A stretch of DNA of 64,000 bases from Caldicellulosiruptor diazotrophicus (GCF_017347585.1 NZ_AP024480.1:300001-364000), one strand, 5' to 3'. Numbered from the stretch's first letter, positions 46,664 to 55,945 are shown. Program-made: numbers and translations. Notes: generated by a model from the letters alone, not told the origin.

Positions 46664-47842
46664 TTGGCACAGTTTATATTAGCTTTCAGGATGGCAATTA
46701 AAAGTATTTTGTCAAATAAGTTGAGGTCATTTTTGACAATGCTCGGTGTTGTCATAGGTATCTGGGCTGTGATTGCGGTTGTTGGGATAGGTCAGGGGAG
46801 CACAAAAAGTATAACAGACAGACTTCAGCAACTGGGAACAAATTTAATACAGATAAATATCACAGGTCGTGGAAGTAACAGAAATGTTACATATGAACAG
46901 CTACAAGCCTTTGTAGATGAACATCAAGACGACATTGAAGCAATGGCACCAACTCTTCAGTCATCGGTCACTGTTAAGGTTGGAACACAGACGCATGACA
47001 CCACAATGATTGGAACCACGGCAGACTATTCAACCGTCAGGGATATAAATGTTTCAGCAGGAAGGTTTATTTTGCCGATAGATGTAGACAAACGCCAGAA
47101 AGTGGCACTTGTTGGAACATATATAGTTAAAGAACTTTATTCAGGTCAGAATCCTGTCGGGCAGAAAATAAAGATAAATGGACAGGTGTTCACAGTTGTT
47201 GGAATTTTGCAAGAAAGATCAAATTCACAGGAACAGTCTGACGATGACCAGATAATTGTACCTGTTACAGTTGCTCAAAGAATTGCACATGATGCAAGGC
47301 TCAGAAACTTTGCTCTTAAAGTGACTGATCCAAACAAAAGTGATACAGTGATGCAATATCTAAATGATTTTTTGTACAGGATATATCAAGACACAACATC
47401 ATACAGGGTGTTCAATACTGCCCAGCTTCTTGATACTTTAAATACAGTGACACAGACACTTACACTCATGCTTGCTGGTATTGCAGCCATTTCTTTAATT
47501 GTTGGTGGTATTGGCATCATGAATATAATGCTTGTATCCGTGACAGAAAGGACACGCGAGATTGGGATAAGAAAAGCAATTGGTGCAAAAAGAAGAAATA
47601 TACTTGTTCAGTTTTTAATAGAAGCGTCAGTTGTGACAGGACTTGGTGGAATTATTGGAATTATACTGGGTTTTTTGACAACTGTGCTACTAAACAGACT
47701 TAACATATTAACATCGGTCTTTTCACTACCGTGGGCAATACTTGCACTTGGTATTGCAGTAGGCATAGGAATTATTTTTGGGCTGTTCCCTGCTTCAAAA
47801 GCATCAAAACTAAATCCGATAGAAGCGTTAAGATACGAATAA
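46664..47842 (+). CDS. ABC transporter permease (MacB/FtsX type)
   Basis: A 392-residue permease. One N-terminal span (LRSFLTMLGVVIGIWAVIAVVGIG), a ~230-residue extracytoplasmic MacB core domain, and three C-terminal spans follow. The FtsX motif is TERTREIGIRKAIGAKRRNILVQFLIEASVVTGLGG, with the terminal PASKASKLNPIEALRYE typical of MacB. A TTG start follows AGGTGAGC. With the ATPase and the fusion protein it forms a tripartite-like exporter, adapted here to a Gram-positive wall. Confidence 0.94.
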   Translation: MAQFILAFRMAIKSILSNKLRSFLTMLGVVIGIWAVIAVVGIGQGSTKSITDRLQQLGTNLIQINITGRGSNRNVTYEQLQAFVDEHQDDIEAMAPTLQSSVTVKVGTQTHDTTMIGTTADYSTVRDINVSAGRFILPIDVDKRQKVALVGTYIVKELYSGQNPVGQKIKINGQVFTVVGILQERSNSQEQSDDDQIIVPVTVAQRIAHDARLRNFALKVTDPNKSDTVMQYLNDFLYRIYQDTTSYRVFNTAQLLDTLNTVTQTLTLMLAGIAAISLIVGGIGIMNIMLVSVTERTREIGIRKAIGAKRRNILVQFLIEASVVTGLGGIIGIILGFLTTVLLNRLNILTSVFSLPWAILALGIAVGIGIIFGLFPASKASKLNPIEALRYE

Positions 47843-47857
47843 GCTTGGAGGGTGAAA

Positions 47858-50800
47858 ATGAATATGAAAAAAAGATTTTTAATAGCAGTTTTTATATTTA
47901 GTTTTATTGTGACAAGTATTATAAATCTCAGCGTATTTGCGGCGTACAAGGATGTTTCTCAAAATTCAGGTTATGCTAAAGACTTAGATAGGCTCAACAA
48001 GCTTGGTATTTTGATATACAAGGACTATTTTAAGCCCGCTCAGCCTATTACAAGGGCTGAACTTGCAGAGGCGATAGTTAAAATTTCGAATTCTGTGGAT
48101 GAATCACTATCACAAAAGAAGTATGCTCTTTTTGGTGATGTAAAACCAAACACAAATCTTTGCGGATATGCTGTATGGGCTGTTAAGAAAAAATATTTAA
48201 GTCCTATGCCAGATGGCAACTTTCATCCGCAAAATAATGCAACATTTTCGCAGGTAGTAACAGCTCTTTTAAGGCTTTTAGGATATACAGACCAGGACTT
48301 GGCTGGAACGTGGCCACAAAATTATATAGATAAGGCAAATGAACTTGGGATTACAAAAGGGATTAATCTTTCAGCAACATCGTATGTTCCGCGCTGGGCA
48401 TTTGCAAGAATGCTGTCTTTACTTTTGGATTTAAGCCCAAAGGGTAGTAATCAGAAATATTCAGAAGTGACTGGACTTTTCAAATCCATCCTTGTGCTTG
48501 ACATTCAAAAGACAAATTCGATGTTGCTTCCCAATGAGATACTGACAGACTCTGGTGTTATAACAAATACGACCAGTACTGTATTTGACAGTGGAAAAAG
48601 GTATATGGTGAAGATTGAAGACGGCAAAATTACAAAGGTGTATGGTCAGGAGACAGATAGTTTTCAGGTGACAGTTGTAAGGGTAAACGGAAATAAAGTA
48701 TATTATCAAGAAGGTTCAAAACTAAAATCTATTGTACTGCCGGTATCTGCAATATACTATCTGTCAGGAACAAAACAGAACATTGACACGGCTGTAAATA
48801 GCATTAAACCCGGACAAAAGTTAAGTTTTGTATATTCATTTGACAAAAGCAAGATTGATTATGTTGTTATAAATAATGTATATTCACAAGATATATTTGG
48901 TAATTATGACGAAGTACTTGTTGTTGCTAATCCAGATACTTCAGATATACTTGATAAGAATCAAATTCAGACAGACAAGGGTATATTAAATTTAGCACAG
49001 GGAATAAAAGTTGATGATTTAAAGATAGGCGAAAGATATGGCGTGTATATAAAAGATGATACAATTACAAAAGTCATAACAAAACTGTGGAGTGCTGAAA
49101 AATATACCATACAGAACATTGATGGAACACAACTTTTATGCCAGAAAGATGGAAAGAATATAACCTTACAGCTTTCAGCAAAACCTTTGATATATTATCA
49201 AGGTGCTAAACAGAATTTTGACAATATAACAAAAGTACTGAAAAAAAATCAGCTATTGTACGTTTCAAAGGATTTATTGACAGGGAATATTTCAGCATAT
49301 ATAATTCAGGATCCATATTCGACAAAATATGGATTATATCAAGAGGTTATTATTCTTCAGAATGCACTTTTAAACCCTGCTCTTGAAAATAATCAGGTAC
49401 TAACAGACAAAGGAATATATTATCTATCTGATGCAAAGTTTAAATTGGAGATTGGCTGTAAGTATGGTGTATATGTAAAAGATGATAAAATAACTCTTGT
49501 CGTTGGGAAATTAAATGATGTTTTACAGTATGAAATAACAGATATTGTTAGTGATACAAATGTAAAGTTGAAATCATTAAAAGGCCAGGAGAACATAATC
49601 CTGCCACAAAAACCTGTTTACTACTATAACGGCAATAAAATTAGCTACAGTGATCTGAAAAACGTGTTAAAATCAGGTCAAAAAATCTATTATGGATACT
49701 CAAATGATGGGAAAACTTGCGAGTATATTGTTCTTCAAGACCCATATTCATCTGAATACGGTGCATATACTGAGGTTATTGTTCTGGCAGATGCAGTTGT
49801 ATCTGATAAGTTATCTGCAAACGAGGTTTTAACAGACAAAGGGATATACGCGGTAAAGTCCACAGCAGGCAAGCTTACAATTGGTGCAAAATATGGGGTA
49901 TATATCAAAGACGATACAATTACAAAGGTTGTAAAAAAGCTCAACAGCGTTGATATAGCTGAGGTTACAGATGTTATAAGTGATACAAATATTGTTCTCA
50001 AAAAAGGCAGCACAAACAGCTCTACTTTCCTGCCACAAAAACCTGTTTATTATTACAATGGAAGTAAGGTTGACTACAATAGTTTGAAAAACATAATAAA
50101 ATCAGGGCAAAAGATTTATTTTGGATACAACACAGCAGGAAATTCGTATGAGTATGCAATAATTCAAGACCCATACTACGACAGCTATGGAAAATATGTA
50201 GAGACAGTGATTTTGGGGACGTATTCAACTACAAAAGGACTTGATGTAAATGAAATTTTAACAGACCAGGGAATTTTAACGTTACCAGAAAACCAGAATG
50301 TGAATTTAGAACTTGGTGCAAAATATGGGCTTTACATCGACCAGGATAATCAAATAACCCTTGTGTACAAGAAGCTGAATTCAACCGAAGGTATGGCAGT
50401 GCTTTCTGCTATTTCAAATAAAGTGACAGTTGACAAGGGTGGTAATCAACTTGATATAACATTGCCTCAGAACATAACATACTACTACAATGGCTCAAAG
50501 GTTGATTATTCGACAGCAATAAACAAGCTTCAGCTGTCAACATCGCTCGTGTTTGGGCTATCCACAAAGAAAAAAGGTTATGACTACTGCGTAATATTTG
50601 ACCCTATATACAGCAAGCCATACATTGCAGGTGAACAGACGTACATGACACTGAAGGTTGGGGATTTGGATATAAGTGGCAGTAAGAAATTTATAAAAGA
50701 TGGAGATGTTGTAGATTATAGCTATATTCAAAAATATAATGTGGTCTATGAAGTAAAGGATATATGGGGAAGAAATAGTTATATTCTGATAGTGGACAAC

Positions 50801-51025
50801 AAAGTTGACGGTTATCTAAAAAGTTATCAACCTACAAGGTTTACACCTAAAGCTATTGTTGCAAATGTATTTGATCCAACAACAGGGAAACTTGTTGAAA
50901 AGACATATGATATAAGCGAAAACTGTGACAGTTCATGGATTTTGTCAGATACATTCAAAACAGGGCAAAGAGTATATCTTCTTTTAGGCTACGATGGCAA
51001 GGTTGTTGCAATGGTAAATCCATAG
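47858..51025 (+). CDS. SLH-domain protein with five ~143-residue repeats
   Basis: A ~1055-residue secreted protein. A signal peptide (cleaved near SVFA) and three SLH domains (YKDVSQNSGYAKDLDRLNKLGIL; FGDVKPNTNLCGYAVWAVKKKYL; TWPQNYIDKANELGITKG) take up the first ~190 residues. Five repeats follow (DNA period ~430 bases, about 48535-50680), each with a T-D-x-G-I start, a YGVYIKDDxIT strand, LPxKPVYYYNGSKVDY, and often an IIQDPY segment. The repeat family is unknown to me. The gene is 9 bases after the permease, so it belongs to the exporter operon and may anchor its complex at the wall. The start follows GGAGGGTG. Confidence 0.88.
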   Translation: MNMKKRFLIAVFIFSFIVTSIINLSVFAAYKDVSQNSGYAKDLDRLNKLGILIYKDYFKPAQPITRAELAEAIVKISNSVDESLSQKKYALFGDVKPNTNLCGYAVWAVKKKYLSPMPDGNFHPQNNATFSQVVTALLRLLGYTDQDLAGTWPQNYIDKANELGITKGINLSATSYVPRWAFARMLSLLLDLSPKGSNQKYSEVTGLFKSILVLDIQKTNSMLLPNEILTDSGVITNTTSTVFDSGKRYMVKIEDGKITKVYGQETDSFQVTVVRVNGNKVYYQEGSKLKSIVLPVSAIYYLSGTKQNIDTAVNSIKPGQKLSFVYSFDKSKIDYVVINNVYSQDIFGNYDEVLVVANPDTSDILDKNQIQTDKGILNLAQGIKVDDLKIGERYGVYIKDDTITKVITKLWSAEKYTIQNIDGTQLLCQKDGKNITLQLSAKPLIYYQGAKQNFDNITKVLKKNQLLYVSKDLLTGNISAYIIQDPYSTKYGLYQEVIILQNALLNPALENNQVLTDKGIYYLSDAKFKLEIGCKYGVYVKDDKITLVVGKLNDVLQYEITDIVSDTNVKLKSLKGQENIILPQKPVYYYNGNKISYSDLKNVLKSGQKIYYGYSNDGKTCEYIVLQDPYSSEYGAYTEVIVLADAVVSDKLSANEVLTDKGIYAVKSTAGKLTIGAKYGVYIKDDTITKVVKKLNSVDIAEVTDVISDTNIVLKKGSTNSSTFLPQKPVYYYNGSKVDYNSLKNIIKSGQKIYFGYNTAGNSYEYAIIQDPYYDSYGKYVETVILGTYSTTKGLDVNEILTDQGILTLPENQNVNLELGAKYGLYIDQDNQITLVYKKLNSTEGMAVLSAISNKVTVDKGGNQLDITLPQNITYYYNGSKVDYSTAINKLQLSTSLVFGLSTKKKGYDYCVIFDPIYSKPYIAGEQTYMTLKVGDLDISGSKKFIKDGDVVDYSYIQKYNVVYEVKDIWGRNSYILIVDNKVDGYLKSYQPTRFTPKAIVANVFDPTTGKLVEKTYDISENCDSSWILSDTFKTGQRVYLLLGYDGKVVAMVNP

Positions 51026-51046
51026 CTGAATTGAAAAACAGCTTTC

Positions 51047-51083
51047 AAAAGGCTGCCAATTCGATATCGAAGGCGGCCTTTTT
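51047..51083 (+). terminator. Terminator of the exporter operon
   Basis: AAAAGGCTGCC pairs with GGCGGCCTTTT (one G-T pair) around the self-complementary TTCGATATCGAA, and T's follow. It closes the operon 22 bases after the SLH gene. Confidence 0.87.
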
Positions 51084-51178
51084 TCTTAAGACAAAATAGA
51101 GAATTTGTGGTATAATTATAATTGAACAATAAAATTAGCTTGAAGCAAAAAATCTAAAAATTGAAAGGAGCAAATGTT

Positions 51179-52156
51179 TTGAGCAAAAATTTGCCTCCTA
51201 AAGAACATGATTCCACATTTAAATTTTTATTTGAAGAGAAAAAGGATATACTTCTTTTAGTAAAAGATATACTAAAGTACAAATGGGCAGAGATGATAGA
51301 TAAAGATTCAATTGAGTTGGTAAAAACAAACTATGTAACACAAGATTTTATGCAAGTTGAAGCTGATATCATTGCAAAAGCAAGGTTGAGTGAACGGGAA
51401 GTGTATTTTTACATATTGATAGAGAATCAGTCTACAGTAAAAAGGGATATGCCACTTAGAATATTAAAATACATGATAAGCTTATGGGCGCAAGAGATAA
51501 GAAAAGGAGTAGAAGTTTTGCCTGCAATTATACCGATAGTTGTTTATAACGGAATTGACAAAAGATGGAATATTTCAACAAACTTAATGGAGGCTTTTGA
51601 TATATTCAGGGATGATGTATTTAAATACCGGGTGGTTGATATTATAGAGCTTGATATGAAAAAGTTTTTGAAAAAACAAGAAGATATACTCGGTCCGATA
51701 GTTTTCTATTTAGAGCAGGTAAGAGAAGATAAAAATGAACTTGTGAAGAGGCTATACGAAATAGAAGCAAATTTAAAGAGTTTGAGCAGAGGAAATATTG
51801 ACCGATTTATAAACTGGGCACATTATATTATACGGCCAAGACTTGCAGAGGAACTCAAGGCAGAGTATGACAAGATAGTAGAAAGGATAAAAGAAGGGGG
51901 TGTAGGTAAAATGGGTGATTTTGTATCCAATGTTGCAAGGCTTCTTGATGAGACAAAGACAAAAGAGTTTAATATGGGAATTCAGCAAGGGATTCAGCAA
52001 GGGATTCAGCAAGGGATTCAGCAGGGGATATACAGAGCCAAGGTTGAAATGGCAAAAAAGCTTATTCAAAAAGGGTATAGTGATGATGAAATAGCAGAGC
52101 TTACCGAGCTTGAAATTGATGAGATAAGAAAGCTTCGAAAAGAGATTACAAATTAA
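51179..52156 (+). CDS. Rpn-family nuclease (PD-(D/E)XK, transposase-like)
   Basis: A ~325-residue protein of the Rpn/YhgA-like family, DNA nucleases that promote RecA-independent recombination. The N-terminal LPPKEHDSTFKFLFEEKKDILLLVKDIL and the nuclease core QVEADIIAKARLSEREVYFYILIENQST supply the Asp and E-x-Q residues. The tail has four copies of IQQG (from 12-base repeats at 51980-52027) and then MAKKLIQKGYSDDEIAELTELEIDEI. A TTG start follows AAAGGAG. Many close relatives are usual in this genus; the role is unclear. Confidence 0.88.
   Translation: MSKNLPPKEHDSTFKFLFEEKKDILLLVKDILKYKWAEMIDKDSIELVKTNYVTQDFMQVEADIIAKARLSEREVYFYILIENQSTVKRDMPLRILKYMISLWAQEIRKGVEVLPAIIPIVVYNGIDKRWNISTNLMEAFDIFRDDVFKYRVVDIIELDMKKFLKKQEDILGPIVFYLEQVREDKNELVKRLYEIEANLKSLSRGNIDRFINWAHYIIRPRLAEELKAEYDKIVERIKEGGVGKMGDFVSNVARLLDETKTKEFNMGIQQGIQQGIQQGIQQGIYRAKVEMAKKLIQKGYSDDEIAELTELEIDEIRKLRKEITN
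51980..52027 (+). repeat. Four 12-base tandem repeats within the Rpn gene
   Basis: The unit ATTCAGCAAGGG occurs four times in a row (the last with one change), encoding IQQG. Being a multiple of three, copy-number changes would keep the frame and only lengthen the linker before the C-terminal helix. Confidence 0.9.
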
Positions 52157-52222
52157 AAATAGAAAGTGGTTTATAGATGAATGATTTAGTGATGTTCCAA
52201 ACTTCCTATTTAAAATGAAGTT

Positions 52223-52338
52223 GTCCGCGGTGTTAAAGAGATAAAATACTCAATGAAACCAACAAGACCACCCTCGAGCTTTACATCTCATACTTCAAAG
52301 ATGCACCTTCAAAGTTCATGAAACTTTTGAAAGGTTGA
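52223..52338 (+). other. Possible short gene remnant
   Basis: Two plus-strand frames give VRGVKEIKYS and then NETNKTTLELYISYFKDAPSKFMKLLKG followed by a stop, as if one frame had shifted near 52250. I do not recognise the family and there is no start or upstream extension. It may be chance coding-like sequence. Confidence 0.3.
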
Positions 52339-52370
52339 GATTTTAAAAGATCATGCAGATTAAATCAACA

Positions 52371-52430
52371 AAAGGGACTTTCCGGATTGAACAGCAGCTT
52401 AGCTTAGGAAAGTCCCCTTCTATTTTTTTA
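52371..52430. terminator. Terminator-like hairpin upstream of IS607 debris
   Basis: AAAGGGACTTTCC (52371-52383) pairs with GGAAAGTCCCCTT (52407-52419), then CTATTTTTTTA. It may end the Rpn transcript, about 215 bases after its stop. Confidence 0.75.
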
Positions 52431-52480
52431 CATCTTATTTTATCACGCTAAATATTTCATTAACATCCAAAACAAGGTTA

Positions 52481-53022
52481 TCAAATACCTTTATTGTCAT
52501 ACCTTATTTTTTGAATTTTTCTTTTGCTATAAAATTTCATACTGTAACAGTAGAGCAAACTTATAATTTCTTCAATTATTTCCTGAGAATCAAGCTTCTT
52601 GCTTCCAACTTCCGATACAACAACTATTTCAGTGCTAAATTTTCTAAATAAGCGTTTAAACAATTCAAATCCCACTCTGCTCAACCTAATCTTTATAGGC
52701 TATAACAACCCTTTGTACCTTACCTGCAAGAATATCTATCGGGCATTTTAAAAAATTCATTTCTTTTTTCAAAGCTAATTCCCCATGCTTGTTCAGAGAA
52801 TACTCCGTGTATTTTATAGCCACTATTAAAACAAAACTGTTTTAATAATTCAATTTGATTTTCTAAATCCCTCTTTAGTTTTGGAGTTGAAACCCTTGCA
52901 TAAATAGTTGTAATCATAAAATCCATTTGGCATAACCGTTACTTTTATTTTCCCTTCTTTTACATACTTAGTTAGGGTTGGTCTTGATATTTTTAATAAT
53001 TCAAGAACTTCTTTTGCTTTCA
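52481..53022 (-). pseudogene. IS607-type TnpA serine recombinase, fragmented
   Basis: Three minus-strand frames rebuild an IS607 TnpA. The MerR-like N-terminus MKAKEVLELLKISRPTLTKYVKEGKIKVTVMPNGFYDYN (from 53022) comes first. The serine-recombinase part TTIYARVSTPKLKRDLENQIELLKQFCFNSGYKI, with its catalytic Ser, and SFEKRNEFFKM come next. Then SRVGFELFKRLFRKFSTEIVVVSEVGSKKLDSQEIIEEI completes it. At least two frameshifts and a gap near 52690-52730 make it dead. No TnpB is next to it. Confidence 0.87.
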
Positions 53023-53201
53023 TATTTATATCACCCATAAATACTATGGCACAATTTAGAAGCCAGGCAAATATATTTTATCTAAGATTTTAATTTGTTT
53101 TAAACCATTTATTAATTTTTGCCACCATATTACGTAAACTTTCATCGCTATAATATTGTTGGATTGCTATGTCAAAAAGCTTTATTTTGCCTGACTCTTC
53201 A

Positions 53202-53966
53202 TTACAAAATCTTCCTTGCAAAAATCATATAAGCGGTATGCCCTATCATTCTATCATCGGGTCGCAGGCGCTCTGGCACTGGCTTGTACTGACGCATCAT
53301 TATTTCAACAACTTCTGAGACATAAAACCTGTAATTTTGCAGTGCAACAAGCGTCTCTGACACTTGATTTGTTGTTGGAACAAGAATCCCTAAGTGTCCT
53401 GCAGGTTTTAAAGCCTCTCTCACAGCGCTAATTGCTTCTTCAGGTTCTCGGATATCTAAAAAGAATGCATCCAAGTCCTTCTCTTCAATTCCTTCTACTA
53501 TTGATTTGTTGTGCATAACCACATTGTCAAATTTTGAAAAATTTTTTATGTTCTTCTCAGCCATTTTGAAAAACTCTTCTCTTTGTTCATATGTATACAC
53601 TTTTCCCTCTGGACCAACCGCCATCGAAAGATAAAGCGTAAATGCACCAGAGCCTGTCCCAGCCTCGCCTACTCTTTTTCCAGGGTGTATATCAAGCTTC
53701 ATTAGAATATATGCTCCGTCTTTTGGATAGACTATCTGTGTGTGTCTTTTCAAAAAGTGCATAACATAATCAAAAGTGTCACAAGGAAAAACATAGTATT
53801 CAACATCATTTGCAAAAAAGCTTCCGCCAGGCAAAATTTTTGCAAGTTCACCAGTCTCAATATACCCTGTCGGAAGATTAACTCTTTTTGGCACTGATAT
53901 GTCAACAACTTTTTTGAACCCTTCTGGACCAATGATAACTCTCTTTGTATCAAACAATTGCTCCAT
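53202..53966 (-). CDS. trmI: tRNA (adenine-N1)-methyltransferase TrmI
   Basis: A 254-residue SAM methyltransferase for m1A58 in the tRNA T loop, which stabilises tRNA at high temperature. An N-terminal beta domain (RVIIGPEGFKKVVDISVPK...ILPGGSFFANDVEYYVF) is followed by the Rossmann domain with the SAM loop VGEAGTGSGAFTLYLS and DLDAFFLDIREPEEAI. The C-terminal RLRPDDRMIGHTAYMIFARK is a TrmI signature. It lies 73 bases after the CBS gene on the same strand and probably shares its transcript. Confidence 0.95.
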   Translation of the reverse strand: MEQLFDTKRVIIGPEGFKKVVDISVPKRVNLPTGYIETGELAKILPGGSFFANDVEYYVFPCDTFDYVMHFLKRHTQIVYPKDGAYILMKLDIHPGKRVGEAGTGSGAFTLYLSMAVGPEGKVYTYEQREEFFKMAEKNIKNFSKFDNVVMHNKSIVEGIEEKDLDAFFLDIREPEEAISAVREALKPAGHLGILVPTTNQVSETLVALQNYRFYVSEVVEIMMRQYKPVPERLRPDDRMIGHTAYMIFARKIL

Positions 53967-54039
53967 TCTTTGCCTCCTTTAGCACAATATAACAATATTT
54001 TGCTTTTAACTTTGCAATAACCTCTGAAAATATTTAATA

Positions 54040-54426
54040 CTACATCTTTATAAAATAATCAACTATATCCTCAAGTCCAACAAGACCAACTACCTTGCCA
54101 TTATCAAGAACAGGGACAGCAGAAATATCATGCTGACGCAGGAGTTTTGCAACATCTTTAATATCATCATCTTTGTCAGCTGTAATAACAGCTTTTGTCA
54201 TAGCAAGCTCAACAGGGTATGTTTCAAAATGGCCTGGCTGGCTCAAAAACCTGTAAATATCTGCTTTTACAATGATTCCTTTAAGAAAGTCATTCTCATC
54301 GACCACAACTGCAACGCTCTTTTTCCTTTTTTGCATCTGTTCAAGTGCAAATTTGACTGTATCAGTCGGCAAAAGTTTTATAAAATCATGGTTAATAATG
54401 TTTGTAAGCACTTTTTTCTCCTCCAA
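54040..54426 (-). CDS. CBS-domain pair protein
   Basis: A 128-residue protein made of two CBS motifs (LPTDTVKFALEQMQKRKKSVAVVVDENDFLKGIIVKADIYRFL, then VITADKDDDIKDVAKLLRQHDISAVPVLDNGKVVGLVGLEDIVDYF). It has no other domain, the usual Bateman module that binds adenine nucleotides or SAM. Its partner is unknown. It is transcribed away from the Mrp gene, the two starting about 168 bases apart. Confidence 0.92.
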   Translation of the reverse strand: MEEKKVLTNIINHDFIKLLPTDTVKFALEQMQKRKKSVAVVVDENDFLKGIIVKADIYRFLSQPGHFETYPVELAMTKAVITADKDDDIKDVAKLLRQHDISAVPVLDNGKVVGLVGLEDIVDYFIKM

Positions 54427-54533
54427 AATCGATATTTAATTTACTGAAATTTTTTATCCTGCTATTTATTATATACCCAAATTAATTTCGAAACACAAAA
54501 AATTTACCTTATAAAAAGAGGCAACATTTATTA

Positions 54534-54562
54534 TTGACATATGCCAAAAACACGAGTAAAAT
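54534..54562 (+). promoter_or_regulatory. Mrp promoter with shared CATATGCCAA site
   Basis: TTGACA (54534-54539), 17 bases and TAAAAT (54557-54562). The spacer and -35 carry TTGACATATGCCAAAAACA, identical to the same place in the promoter at 55507. The CATATGCCAA core matches half of the palindrome TTGGCATATGCCAA. Repression by occlusion of the -35 would fit. Confidence 0.62.
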
Positions 54563-54594
54563 AAAGAGAAAAACGAATAAGGGAGAGAGAAAAA

Positions 54595-55383
54595 TTGAGA
54601 CAAAATACAATGCACTCAATTCCCAAAAATGAATTTACAGATGTAAAGAAGATGTATGCTATTGTCAGCGGCAAGGGCGGAGTGGGAAAAAGTTTGGTTA
54701 CATCTTTACTTGCCGTGGGTCTGAGAAGAGAAGGTTATGAAGTTGGAATCCTTGATGCGGATATTACCGGACCATCTATCCCAAAGATGTTTGGTGTAAG
54801 TGGTGCTAAGATTGAGTCAGACTCAAAGGCAATCTATCCTGTGAGAACTCACAATGATATAAAAATTATGTCAATGAATTTACTTTTGAATAAAGAAGAT
54901 GCTCCAGTGATTTGGAGAGGACCACTCATTGCAAAAACAATAGAGCAGTTTTGGACAGAGGTTGGCTGGGGTGTTTTAGATTATCTTTTTATTGACATGC
55001 CCCCTGGGACAGGTGATGTTGCACTCACAGTTTTTCAATCTTTGCCGATTGACGGAATCATTATTGTAACATCGCCTCAAGACCTTGTTTCTTTGATAGT
55101 CAAAAAGGCTTATAACATGGCAAAGCAAATGGATATATCAATTATAGGTATTATTGAAAATATGAGTTATGTAATATGTCCTCATTGTGGAAAAGAATTT
55201 GATATTTTTGGAAAAAGTAAATTAGAAGATGTGGCTGAGCAGTTGGATTTGAGGATTTTAGGGCGAATTCCAATAGATACAGAATTGACAAAACTTTGTG
55301 ATGAGGGCGGAATTGAAAAAGCAAGGAATTTGTATTTGGATTCCTGTATAGAGGTTTTAAAAAGGGACGTTGTAGAAGGATAA
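54595..55383 (+). CDS. mrp: Mrp/NBP35-type Fe-S carrier ATPase
   Basis: A 262-residue P-loop ATPase that builds or delivers Fe-S clusters. The deviant Walker A is SGKGGVGKS (with the signature Lys), followed by LDADITGPSIPKMFG, IDMPPGTGDVAL, TSPQDLVSLIVKKA and the cluster-binding ENMSYVICPHCGKEFDIFG (CxxC). A TTG start follows GGGAGAGA. An in-frame ATG 15 bases downstream is possible. It heads a cluster with DUF5320, Fur-like, NifX-like and DUF134 genes, a combination often seen near Mrp. Confidence 0.94.
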   Translation: MRQNTMHSIPKNEFTDVKKMYAIVSGKGGVGKSLVTSLLAVGLRREGYEVGILDADITGPSIPKMFGVSGAKIESDSKAIYPVRTHNDIKIMSMNLLLNKEDAPVIWRGPLIAKTIEQFWTEVGWGVLDYLFIDMPPGTGDVALTVFQSLPIDGIIIVTSPQDLVSLIVKKAYNMAKQMDISIIGIIENMSYVICPHCGKEFDIFGKSKLEDVAEQLDLRILGRIPIDTELTKLCDEGGIEKARNLYLDSCIEVLKRDVVEG

Positions 55384-55506
55384 GAAAATTTTTGACAACT
55401 TTTGTATTATAGAACTGCAAAATTTCTGGGACAGGACAATAATTTCTTTTTTGGTAGAATTATTACCCTTGTGAAAAGCAAGGGTAAAAATTTTTCAAAA
55501 AAGTTA

Positions 55507-55555
55507 TTGACATATGCCAAAAACAGAGTATAATTATAATTAGCATATGCCAATA
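55507..55555 (+). promoter_or_regulatory. DUF5320 promoter with two copies of the shared site
   Basis: TTGACA (55507-55512), 16 bases and TATAAT (55529-55534). One copy of CATATGCCAA overlaps the -35/spacer (55511-55520). A second, TTAGCATATGCCAATA, lies just after the -10 (55540-55555). Two sites framing the promoter suggest tight control by one regulator. Confidence 0.65.
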
Positions 55556-55589
55556 ACAAAAATAAAAATGGTTTTGGAGGTGAAAAACG

Positions 55590-55817
55590 ATGCCTTGGGG
55601 TTTTGGACCAGGATTTTATGGAAGAGGCTGTGCAAGAGGTTTTGGTGGCGGTTTTGGTTTTGGCAGAGGCCTTGGAATTTGCAAATGGGCTCTCTTAGGT
55701 AGCACTTCTTACGCGCCTTATGTCAAGGATGCTTTGGAGTTTGAAAAACAAGTTTTAGAGCAAAGACTGAAGCTAATTGATAAGCTTCTAAAAGATAATG
55801 AACAAAAGCAAGAGTAA
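55590..55817 (+). CDS. DUF5320-like Gly-rich small protein
   Basis: A 75-residue protein. A Gly/Phe/Arg-rich N-terminus (PWGFGPGFYGRGCARGFGGGFGFGRGLG with two Cys in total) is followed by a coiled-coil helix (YVKDALEFEKQVLEQRLKLIDKLLKDNEQ). This is the layout of DUF5320 proteins found next to Mrp and NifX-like genes. Function is unknown. TTGGAGGTG lies 9 bases before the ATG. It has its own promoter with two copies of the shared site. Confidence 0.8.
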   Translation: MPWGFGPGFYGRGCARGFGGGFGFGRGLGICKWALLGSTSYAPYVKDALEFEKQVLEQRLKLIDKLLKDNEQKQE

Positions 55818-55945
55818 AGGAACTTAAAGAAACTTCATAGAAGGGGGCACAGCAGAATATTTTTATATGTTATGTGCCCCCAATTTGTTAAACCGAAATT
55901 ATCTTTAATAAGATTAAGCCTGCTACTCAAATTTGGTGGGTTGTT

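Noticed and set aside
51980-52027. Possible CRISPR-like repeat array
   Set aside because: The 12-base units are contiguous with no spacers and code for IQQG inside a gene.
52223-52338. Functional small gene after the Rpn nuclease
   Set aside because: No start codon with a ribosome site, and the sequence must shift frame; kept only as a low-confidence remnant.
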